DNA of 64,000 nucleotides from Boesenbergia rotunda (lineage: Eukaryota > Streptophyta > Magnoliopsida > Zingiberales > Zingiberaceae): positions 393,405 through 457,404 of the forward strand of contig JAGFNQ010002317.1 of assembly GCA_024364735.1 (NCBI GenBank), written 5' to 3'. The translations under genes and the position numbers were made by a program. The number at the start of each line of letters is the position of its first letter. The stretch's first letter is position 1. Below are positions 12,578 to 22,646 of this stretch, one piece after another. Under the pieces are notes generated by a model. It did not search any database, was not told where the DNA came from, and saw nothing but the letters and a program-made list of their open reading frames with translations.

Positions 12578-13536
12578 TTATTAACTTAAATACATTATAA
12601 TTTAATTTTAAAATTTTAATCATTAAATATATATTATATACCTGTTAATATCTAAAATTTATTATTTTAAATAAATAAAAAATTAGATCTTAAGAAAAAA
12701 TTTTATTTACTTAAATATATTATAATCTAATTTTTAATTTTTAAAATTTTAAACACTAATTATATTTCAAAAAATTAAAATTAAAAAAAAAATCATTCGC
12801 AGCTTTCCAATTCAAGCGCTGGATTCAAACTCAGGTATGAAACTCAGGCATCAATATTTAATACTCGCGCCACGAATCCGTACCCTGAAGATATATATAT
12901 TCAACAATTCACTTTATCTATCATAATTAACAAGTCAAAAAGATGTAATTACATTGCAGAAGTCATCAATCAAATTGATGAGCCATTTTGATGGTCGTCC
13001 GAATAATTTCCTATTTACATAACAGATAAAAAAACTTCGTAAAATTAAACTGATCACTTCAAAAATTATGGATCATTTTCAAAATTAATCAACATAAATT
13101 ACGTATCCGATACTAACTAAAAACAAGTGTGCATACAACAACAGAAAATTCTTCCTCCAGTCACCATAATTCTACAGGTTAACAGTCCACTCCCTCGCAC
13201 TGCCTCAAAACACTACCAACCAAAGCAGCCTGTACAACATGCCCAGGAGGCTTAAAACTGATCAGGGCATCTACCAAAAAAAAAAAAAAACCAAAACCGG
13301 CATGCCCCCTTACGACAAACTGTGCATACAGAAAACAAGTTCCCCCTCCAGTCACCAGAATTCTACATGTTCATCCTCCTTCGCACCGCTGGATCTCTCG
13401 TCTCTTTTCCTTTTGTTGTAAAGAAAGAGCCTTTATTCTCGTCTTTTTCTCTTTGTTTTGGTCGTTTCCCCGCCTGAGTTCTGATGCAACTTATTGCTTA
13501 TCATGCAGCTCGGGGGAAACACAATACCATCGAGTT
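12578..13536. other. Intergenic / 3' flank of the DUF789 gene
   Basis: AT-rich, with no gene. Two diverged direct copies of about 70 bp, each beginning GTGCATACA and containing CTCCAGTCACCA(T/G)AATTCTACA, start near 13129 and 13322. A poly-A tract lies at 13277-13290. Confidence 0.5.
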
Positions 13537-16500
13537 CTATCTCCGGTAGGCACCACGTGAAGTGAAGAAAGAGTAGTCTGGGTGATCAACATTCAGATGC
13601 CGCACCCATTTTTCGGCATCTTGCACAAGGGTATTCACCAATTGGAACTCTCTTCCGCCATTGGGAGTCCAAATAGATCCTCTGAACTTGTAGGAAGCAA
13701 GCCCGAACGAGGGAAGGGAGACCATAGCAACATCATTCACCCCTTGCGGCACAGAAGTCACAGGACATTCTGCATTGAAACCGAGAAATGGATTAGAAAA
13801 CTCGGAGGTTAAACGATGAAGAAGGAAGAACAATGCGACCGCCATATGGTACTACTGAATGCTTGCAACTACAAATCTTTTTTGTTAAATTAAATTAACA
13901 AGTTAAAACTACACAAGAACAGTGTAGCAAACATGAATATTTATATATACTTGACATATCTTGGAATGTGTGAATTTCATTAGTAAAAGTACAAATTTTC
14001 CATGCACAGTTAAAGCAAAATGGATATAAATCTCGAGTAAACTAGGAACGTAGCACTGAAAAAATACTGTCAAAAAAAGAAGAGTGCAAAGCATAATGCA
14101 AGGCAAAAATGTATATAAACTAAATATTACAAATTCCTCTAAAAAACACTCAATCCAATACATAATACATAGTGAATTTTGGTTTACTTGCATAAGAGAA
14201 TGTAACAGATAAGTGATGGCATTCATTTAAAAAGATAGTCAATTGCTGTTCCAACCCAAGAAACTACCAAATATATAAGGGTTGTTTGCAAAATCTATCA
14301 TGAATTTTATGATCCAATCTATTATGTAGTTTCAAATATAACAAATTTATTGTATATTGAATAAAATCACAACAAATTTCTATCCAGATTCTGGCAACTG
14401 GTGATGTTTCCAGATGCCAATTCATCCAGCAGATGATTGTACAATGTGGATGATTTAGCATGCAAATATTTCATTAGTTAACAGATGAGTAGTGGAAATT
14501 TACATGTTTTAAAAGGTGGTGATAGGTTTATTAAAAATACAGCATGGTCCAAAATATGTAATGATGAAGGTATATAAGAATGTTGACAAAGAAGGCAGAT
14601 TTAAGAGAATTCACAACTTTATTAGTATTTCCATGGGCAACTTAAGAAAAATTGCAGTTTTAATAGCAATTGATGGCCAGCTTAAGTTTATTGTACAATA
14701 GATGGGCAACAAGGATATACAAGGAGAACAACGTGAACACTAAAAAACGATACCTTTACCTTTCATCCGAGTCGAAAGAGAATGAAATGTCAGAAAGCAG
14801 GCATCCAGATCCTTCAATGTAGGGCCTGTAGGTATTCTGTATATAGGGTACCTAAACAAATTTAGGTTAGAGAAAATCCAATAATTCAAACAATAATTAA
14901 ATTTCAAATAATTCAAATCTCACCATGCAACCGAAATCCAGCTAGATGGAAGTAGATCACAACTTCTAAGAGATTTCAATGCAGGAAAATGAGCAGCAAG
15001 ATCTGAGATCTGTAGGAACATACTGAAATTAAATATCAAAAGGATAATAAACTAATTTTGTAAAGGTAAGAAAAGCATGCATACCTTATCAAATAAAGGT
15101 TCACGAACAAATGGTGGATCCTGTTCAAGATATTCAAACAGTAAATCAGGCTGTGAATGCCCACAATCCCCATCATCACTTGAAGATCCCTCTTGTTGGT
15201 TCCAATAATTCTCTCTCCAACAAAGACAATCCATCCCTAAGGGCATGTTTCCATAAACATGCTCTGAACCACATGCTTTTGAGTATCTGAGCCCCTTTTC
15301 ATGTTCATGGTCACTACTTAAATCACTACTTGAATCCCGGTAACTATCACCATCACTCTCATCAGCAGGTCTCCTATTAGATTGACAACAAAAAGAAGCA
15401 TGCCAATTCATAGAAGGCTTAGACAAAAATTCACTGAAAACTACACATATTGAAAGAAAGGTGTTGGTATTAATGATATCTTAACAGATTCTTAGGAAGG
15501 CAACATAGGAGATTATTAGCTTTATGTTGGAAACTTGGAGCAGTCCCAAATTTCCATGTAATGTGCTCATTTCTCCACAGGCAAAGGATTTCATTATATC
15601 GATAGTAAGGAGATTTTTTTTACACACAATGTTTTATTGAATTCTTTATGTAGAAATGGCGTGCAATAATTTAATTAAAAAATAAATGGGAATGTACCTA
15701 TTGCACACAAATATAAAAGATAATCCATGATTAAATACATTTCATAGCTAAATTCCACAAATGGAGGCCAATCAAACTTATGCCTGCAAGTCACATGCTT
15801 TTCCGAATGCATAAGATGATGCCCAAAACAGAGTCACGGAAATCACTATGCAATTCACATAAGAGTATGATGAACAGGCTAGCAATTCCATGTATCTTAG
15901 AAGCAACTCATCTAAGGAACTAGATTTAAGGCACTGAACTCAGGTTCTACTCCATGTTATTGTGGACATCAATTGTTTTATAATCAGAAATATCCCCTTT
16001 TAATAACCTATTAGTACATGAAAGTAGCAAACAATTCAAGTTGTTCTGATAGCAATATTAAGAGGGCTCTGATGGAGTTGTTATGGTATAGTTTTGAGGG
16101 TTGAAGAACTAGATCTGATGGAGAGAGCAATATTAAAAGGGTTCCGATGGAGTTGTTATGGTCTAGTTTTGAGGGTTGAAGAACTAGGTCTGATGGAGAG
16201 AGCAATATTAAAAGGGCTCCGATGGAGTTGTCATGGTCTGGATTTGAGGGTTGAAAAACTAGGTCTGAAAGGATGTTATGTTCTTCATCTTAGTTGATAC
16301 TCTATTTCAGTGAGCCTCACCTCTCAAGGACAGATCAGTTAATAAACCATAGCACCGACTATTTTAGGTTTCAGCCACTTGCCTATCTTATTTAGCCTAC
16401 ACAGGTCTTATATGATCAATATTGATCTGGTATAATTATTATTCATAACAATGTTACTTAGATAAATACTGAGACAGATTGTAAGACTCAGAGAAGAAGA

Positions 16501-19208
16501 AACAGAGCCTTTCTTGAACCTGGGAAAGAGTTCTGTTAGTTCTTCCTAAAGAACAAATATTCTAACACAAATAGAAAATATTGAAAAGTAATGGCATTAC
16601 AAGAAGGAACTTGCACACTTAAGAGAAACTCGCACACTAATACTACGTGCACTTTTGTTATCTTCTATTTGATGCCTCCATTAATCTTCTGCTATTTTCT
16701 GTCGATGCCTCCTTCATTAGTCTTCTGCTATCTTCTCTTCGATGCCTCCTTCATTAGTATGGGGCATTATTTATAATGAACTGACTAGCCTTTGCTAGGA
16801 AATTGCTTCGGCATGAAGTTGAGTGGAATATAGTAATGTGCCCATGGAGGAAAAGAGAGGCCAGTGGAGCAAAAAAGTGTCCGCTAAGTTGTGAGTGGAT
16901 AATGACTTATTGAGGAAAGATTTGCAACTAAATAACATCTGTTGGTGGAGTGTTATTTGATGTCATAGCTTACGTAGTGATTTTGTTGTGACGTCGAAGC
17001 TTGCATCATGGTTAAGGCTACATCATGTTGTCTAGATTTTGTTCACCGACTGAGTCCAAAGAAGGCGCTTGGGAGCTAGTAGCTCTAGCCTAGGTAGCTA
17101 AGTAGGAGGTGGTTACTCTTGTTGGGCTGCCTAATTTCTTGGAAATCCATTGTTCATTTTTCTCTTCATAATGTTGCCTCAATGTATCCTATTTATCATT
17201 TGTACATTTGAATGCTCTCACCAATATGGCTAAACTTGAAAATAGAACCCGGAAAACACTTAATCGGAATGGATATCCGTGAAATCAATGGTCACCAAGT
17301 GGAACTCGAAGATTATCTTTCAGATCTAGAATGGACAGCATTTACTGAACCAGCAGATTAGTTAAAACACTAGCGAGCTTCGGTTCAAGGCAGTAATTGG
17401 TTATGGGACCAGAATGATGATGATCCCTCGGAATACCTTCTAGCAGGTGAAACTTATACCGAAAAAATATATTGATCCCGAGGTATGAGAACTATATTTT
17501 TTTCTTTTTAACTTTACCACCCAACATGTTACATTAAAGTGGCATTGCGAAAAGAAAAATGAACAATGGATTTCCAAGAAATTAGCTAGCTCAGCAAGAG
17601 CAGCCATCTCCTACTTAGTTGTCCAAGCCAGAGCTACTAGCTCGCAAGCGCCTTCTTTAGACTTAGTTGATGAACAAAATCTCGACAACATGATGGAGCT
17701 TTAACCATGACGCAAGCTCTGACGTCACAACAAAATCACAAAGTCATGACGTCAAACAACACTCCACTGACAGATGTTACTTAGTGGAAAAACATTCCTC
17801 AGAAGTCATTCTCTACTCACAACTTAGTGGACACATTTTGCTCTACTGACCCCTATTTTCTTCAGCGGACACATCACTGTCCTCCACCCAACTTACTTCA
17901 TGCCGAAGCAACTTCCTAGCAAAGGCTAGTCAGTTCACTATAAATAAAGACCTAGACTAATGAAGGAGGCATCAAAGAGAAGATGGCAGAAGTGCAAGTG
18001 TGCAAGATCAAAGTAGTACTAGTGTGCGAGTTTCTGTAAGTGTGCAAGTTCCTTCTTGTAATTTCCTACTGTAATTTCCTTTAGAAATTCTTTCTATACT
18101 TTCCAGTATTTACTACTTAAGTAAGCATATTAGATCTTCACGAAGAACTAAACTTTTTCATAAGTCCAAGAAAGTATGTTTCTTCTTCTCGGCTTACGAT
18201 TTGTCTCAGTCCTATCTAGGTAACCTTGTTGTGAACAGTAACAGTACAAGGAAGATCAATATTGACCATATAAAACCTGTGCATGCTAAGGTAATCAAGT
18301 AGCCCAAACCTAAAAATGGCCCTTTTAATATTGGTATCACGCATCAACTCATACTGATTGTTGGTATGATATATGCTACAATCTGATCTGCAAGCCACCC
18401 ACAGAACAATATCCTTACCAAACTAAGATCATAATCTTTGTATTTAGAATGCCAAGACACTACTAAGAACAACTAAAAGGGCCAAATAGATGTTTCGTAA
18501 CGAGTTATTTGCGCTCAAGATCACAGAAAAACAACTGAAATACTATAATTAAGCTACGTACCTGAAGTCAGACGACGACTTGTTCAATGCACTATATAAC
18601 TGAATGCCGGACAAGAAGGGTACGTAATACTGGATCACGCTGGTCCTGCTGTCGAGAATAAGAGGAACACCAACACCATAGGCGCTCCACTCCGCAAATG
18701 ACTCCCAGAGGTCCGCAAGTACAAAATAAGGCCTGGACTCCCCACCAGATGACATACATCCTCCCATCTTCATCTGCGAACCAAACAAACGCCTATTAGA
18801 CTCCATGAGGAGAGGCAAGAAACACCAAAAGCCGGAGACTTTCTAAACCTTAAAAGGGTACTGAGCGGGGACAACTGGAGTAGTTGACTTCAAGAACCGT
18901 TCCAAGTTGCAAGGACGATCGGCAGAAGTACTAATACACGAAACATCCACTGTCACGATTTTTTTAGACACCTCCTCCTCTCCTGATCGTTTCACCGGCT
19001 CGGGAACGCTGGATTTCGTCACTTCATCCATGTACATGGGAACAGATGGAGAGCATGGCGAAAATCCAGAGGATGTGCCGGTATATCTCTGCCAACTCTG
19101 TTGGTAGTGTCCGTGGTGGTGGCCATGACGGTTTCTCCAGGCCTTGGAGGCATCGAAGAATTGATGCTCCTCGTTCCGGCGACCCACATGCAAGCTTGTT
19201 CCCGACAT
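13537..19208 (-). CDS. DUF789 family protein, 443 aa, six exons
   Basis: Plant-specific family of unknown biochemical role. Exons that splice in phase: 19208-18849, 18773-18562, 15433-15085, 15009-14924, 14851-14760 and 13769-13537, giving 443 residues. Family hallmarks in order: NLERFLKSTTPVVPAQY at the end of exon 1; PYFVLADLWESFAEWSAYG and YYVPFLSGIQLY in exon 2; an acidic Ser-rich segment with SSSDDGD, then LLFEYLEQDPPFVREPL in exon 3; LRSCDLLPSSWISVAW in exon 4; YPIYRIPTGPTLKDLDACF in exon 5; SLPSFGLASYKFRGS and HPDYSFF in exon 6. I chose ATG 19208 because it directly precedes a conserved-looking MSGTSLHVG; the reading frame stays open upstream. Intron 2 is 3.1 kb and carries a long inverted repeat. 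No frameshift is visible, so the gene appears functional. Confidence 0.9.
16064..16270. repeat. Three tandem 75-bp repeats in DUF789 intron 2
   Basis: Copies begin at 16064, 16139 and 16214 with GGG(C/T)TC(T/C)GATGGAGTTG and end in AGAGAGCAATATTAAAA; the third is partial. Because 75 is divisible by three, both strands stay open across the array, but it lies in an intron and resembles no known protein. Confidence 0.85.
16440..18240. repeat. Long inverted repeat, arms about 0.7 kb, in DUF789 intron 2
   Basis: The left arm (about 16440-17195) and right arm (about 17525-18240) are diverged inverted copies. Matching landmarks are AAGAAGGAACTTGCACACTT versus AAGTGTGCAAGTTCCTTCTT, and TTGGAAATCCATTGTTCA versus TGAACAATGGATTTCCAA. 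Each arm holds a promoter-like module: in the right arm TGACG motifs at 17708, 17720 and 17747, then TATAAATA at 17939; a TATAAATA also survives in the left arm. The 330-bp loop holds a 30-codon open stretch beginning at 17269 and a further open remnant up to about 17470 that I cannot assign. This looks like two LTRs, or two copies of a viral-type promoter region, rearranged head to head. An endogenous pararetrovirus origin is possible but unproven. Confidence 0.7.
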
Positions 19209-20208
19209 TCTAACAAAAGCCAAGAACTGCAAGAAGAAACCCCAATTACCGACCAAGAGCCCTCGACTCCGAGATCAGACGCGAGAAACGCAGGTACTCC
19301 GGATCCAATCAACTACGAAGATTCCGAATCAAAGCCCAAACCGATCGAAACAGAAGATGCCGACAAGTAGACAAGATCACAACGATGCAACTGGAAGAGG
19401 AATCGCCGCTGAAAAGGACTCGAGTGATGAAGAAGAGAAGGACAACGGAATGGAGGAAGAAGAAGGGAGAAGCATGTCTATAGGAAAAGGAGCCACGAAA
19501 TCAGGGATGCACCTCCTTTTTGCTCTTACTCGCTGGAATACACAATCTATTATTAGTCATGTTAGTGGGATCTGATGTTCTAGACTAATAACAAGGCGGG
19601 TATCAGGCGACGCAAGGAACGAACGGATCGCTGCGTAAAGCTCTGCCAGATTAGGGGATTGGGATAAGTTCGACGCGTATGCCGCGTATTAAAAGAAGCC
19701 AATCGCCTTTTACTGGTAATCAGATAGGGACAGGCTCGGAGAGCATCAAAGGACGAGGGGCCGCCACGTGGACTGAAGGGACACGCGTCGGGTGCAGATG
19801 AGCGCATTATCCGGTGGCTCGGATCGCCACTCTGGCGGTTGGTCGCGATCCGCGCGCCGCTCGTATGGGGGCGCGGGAATAGTGGCGATGGACGGTGGGG
19901 AGGAGGCGAACCGTCGGCCAACGGCTATATTTCACGACAAAAGTGACCTGGCTAACGATAAGATTGTGGGAGGGAGAGCTGGTGATGGACTTGTGGAGGC
20001 GCACGTGGCTTTCGCAGAAAAAATTAATATCAAATCGCATTTTTTTAAATGGCATGCTTAAAATGAGAAATAAATTAAAAATCCAATATTTTATTCTTAA
20101 AATTTCTTTATTTAACAATTATTATAATTCAATATAACTACTATACTATGAAAAATACTCTATTTTTATAACATATTATGTAAAGTGTTTTTTAAATAAA
20201 AATAAAAA
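19209..20208. other. 5' flank of the DUF789 gene
   Basis: Presumed 5' UTR and promoter of the minus-strand DUF789 gene near 19.2-19.6 kb, then GC-richer DNA to 20.0 kb and an AT-rich tail. Several open frames overlap on both strands but none resembles a known protein or shares family features. No clear TATA box was identified. Confidence 0.4.
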
Positions 20209-21385
20209 ACGGAAGAGTGTCCATGAACGCCCATTTTTCAATTAAAGTAATAAACATGTACCTCCCATTTAAAATAAATATGTGAAATATCCTGGACTAG
20301 ATTTTAGGACTTAGATCGTAAAAATAATTATTAATCATTTAGTAAATGATTGGTCTTGTGCCTAAGGTAAATTGAAAAAAGTACACATAAGACTCATATA
20401 GTTAAGATTTATCAAATTCACTATTTATCAAGAAGAAAATTTTTTAATAATGTATCATAGTTAAGTTTGACTTATCTGAAGGTCTAACTATGACACCTTA
20501 TGCCGAGGACTTTAAGATTTAGATAGTAGCAATCACAATGTGTATTAATTGATTATTAGCTTTTATAATAATATTATTATCTTACATTGACTTTATTTAT
20601 TGGAGAACGATAATCTAATTAAAATAATATTTAATGAATAAAATATACTAAGTGCACTCTATAATACTCATTACATTTAAATAAATATAATCCAATTAAG
20701 ATAGAAGGTAGCAAGTAATTATCATGTAGCAGCTAATTGCTGGTTTTTAGTTTTTACAATATATAATATTATTATTTTATATTGATTTTACTTATTAGAT
20801 AGTATTAGCATCTTTAAAATAATATTTTAACGAGCAAAACAAACTAAAAGAACTTAGTAACATTTATTATATTTCAAATAAATATTATATCATTACGATC
20901 AACGACGTAAAAAGTAGCAAGTACCGACTAAGTGTCATTATTTATTACAATATCTAATAATTGATTGCTAGTTTCTACAATAATATCATTATTAATTTTG
21001 CTTATTAGATAGTGATAACCTTGTTAAAATAATATTTTAATAAATAAAACAAACTAAGAAACTCCATGATACCCATTATATTTTAAATGAATATTATCTA
21101 TGACAATATAGAAAGTAATAGATAATTACTATAACATATAGCAACTAATTACTAATTTATAAATTTATACAATGATATCATTATCTTATATTAAGTTTAC
21201 TTATTAGAATAAATTAAGAGAATCTCATAACATCTATTACATTTTAAATAAATATTATTTAATCAAAACTACTAACATATATAAAAATTTGATTTTAAAA
21301 TTTGATCTCCAGATATTTTAAATAATTTATTTTAAATGGGATCTACATGATTTTAATTGAAAAATGTGTGTCCTTTTCATTTTGT
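20209..21385. mobile_element. Decayed 1.2-kb element with inverted ends and internal repeats
   Basis: Left end (20209-20275) and right end (21320-21385) share the inverted segments CATTTTTCAATTAAA and CCCATTTAAAATAAAT. The interior consists of four or more diverged copies of a unit of about 190-220 bp with landmarks AATTGATT(A/G)(T/C)TAG, TTATTAGATAGT and AAAATAATATTTAA, starting near 20538, 20728, 20950 and 21136. No coding capacity or clear target duplication. Related AT-rich repeats occur at 46.5-46.67 kb and 54.38-54.45 kb. Confidence 0.5.
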
Positions 21386-21449
21386 TGGTAAAAAGGATCA
21401 ATTTGAGATAATTTTTGTTTCGGAGGGCGGGCGAAGGAGGCAAACACTG

Positions 21450-21545
21450 GAAACTTCTAGCGAGTCCTAGAGAAGATCGCTGAAGAGAGGATAAACGAGA
21501 CGGTTATAGTTGCTTCCAGATATTTCTATGCCCTTTCTATAAATT
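21450..21545 (+). promoter_or_regulatory. Heat-shock promoter: HSE and TATA box
   Basis: GAAACTTC at 21450-21457 fits the GAAnnTTC core of a heat-shock element bound by HSF trimers. TATAAATT at 21538-21545 lies 72 bp before the HSP20 start codon. A second HSE-like TTCGAGAA sits at about 21585-21592 in the leader. This fits a heat-inducible gene. Confidence 0.6.
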
Positions 21546-21616
21546 AGCACCCAGGTCGATTTGTTAGCGAAGCCTTTGAGAAACGTTCGAGAACGCCTAA
21601 TTGAGAGCCACCGACA

Positions 21617-22054
21617 ATGTCGATCGTAGGGCGCAGCAACTTCTTCGATGCCTTCGACGGCTTCCCCTTCGATTTCTTCGGCGCCCTCGCCGACCCTCGC
21701 CCCAGTGACGCCTCCGCCTTCGCCAACACCCGCATCGACTGGAAGGAGACGCCCGAGGCGCACGTGTTCGAGGTCGACCTCCCCGGCGTCAAGAAGGAGG
21801 AGGTGAAGGTGGAGGTGGAGGAAGGGCGGGTCCTCCAGATCAGCGGCGAGCGCGCCAAGGAACGAGAGGAGAAGAACGACAAGTGGCACCGCGTGGAGCG
21901 CAGCAGCGGCAAGTTCCTGCGCCGGTTCCGGCTACCGGAGAACGCCAAAATGGAGCAGGTTAAGGCGGGCATGGAGAATGGTGTTTTGACGGTGACGATC
22001 CCCAAGGAGGAGGTGAAGAAGCCAAAAGTGAAGTCCATCGAGATCTCCGGCTGA
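21617..22054 (+). CDS. Class I cytosolic small heat shock protein (HSP20), 145 aa
   Basis: An ATP-independent chaperone that forms oligomers and holds unfolding proteins in the cytosol during heat stress. It is intron-less, as is usual for class I HSP20 genes. The N-terminus MSIVGRSNFFDAF is the class I signature. The alpha-crystallin domain covers about residues 40-130, with IDWKETPEAHVFEVDLPG, a central GRVLQISGER and the consensus-II GVLTVTIPK. The C-terminal tail has the I-x-I anchor (IEI) used in oligomer assembly. Length is close to the usual 150-160 residues; the N-terminal arm is slightly short. GC at third positions is very high. Upstream HSE and TATA motifs support heat induction. 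Confidence 0.96.
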   Translation: MSIVGRSNFFDAFDGFPFDFFGALADPRPSDASAFANTRIDWKETPEAHVFEVDLPGVKKEEVKVEVEEGRVLQISGERAKEREEKNDKWHRVERSSGKFLRRFRLPENAKMEQVKAGMENGVLTVTIPKEEVKKPKVKSIEISG

Positions 22055-22646
22055 GTTTGTAATCAGCCCGCGTATCTGTTAATTGAGTTCTTCCAGTCTC
22101 ATGTCATGTTGCATGTGTTGTCTCTTCCTTGATTAGCATGTAGCAGTCGGCTTATCATTTCGGTTTCACATCTGTAAAATTCAGTTCAATAATCGAGTAA
22201 AGATCTCATAATGTTCGAATACTACTCTCGTGTTGTTGTTTGTATACGACTAGGAAATCATTCATCGACCAACTTTATTTCCACGTCTTGAATTAGGGGT
22301 TCATAGCCATGATCTCTAATACTCAACTGAACTCGAAGAAGAAAACAAGAATATTATTTTTTGTAAACTGGATAATTCTAATGAATTTAAATGTCATCAG
22401 AGTTTCATTAACCTCAAGTAAAACAAATCTCAAGAATCAGAATTGTTATTATAATTAAGAACTGGCTGTCAAATGCTTAATATTTAATTTAATTGATCTC
22501 CATATTCACACACACACACACACCTTCTGATTCGAACTGTGTGATATATAATGGGTAAAGAAAAGAAAAACAGTATTGTATATTTCCCATCGTGAGTGAA
22601 GAAGAGGAAAAAATGAGCATGTCGCAGAGAATCTTTCGTAGCTTCA
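22055..22646. other. Convergent spacer between HSP20 and the MBL-fold gene
   Basis: The 3' regions of two convergent genes meet here. A (CA)n run lies near 22507-22522. No other feature seen. Confidence 0.5.

Noticed and set aside
18332..18340. TGGTATCAC as a tRNA-Met primer site supporting a viral origin of the inverted repeat
   Set aside because: It matches only 8-9 bases, lies outside the arms, and diverges from the initiator tRNA complement after TGGTATCA. Too weak to use.
19357..20061. Plus-strand ORFs upstream of the DUF789 gene as a separate gene
   Set aside because: Short, overlapping on both strands, with no family features. The region is better read as the DUF789 5' flank.
21467..22038. 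Minus-strand ORFs of 140-164 codons over HSP20
   Set aside because: Antisense frames opened by the high GC3 of the HSP20 gene.
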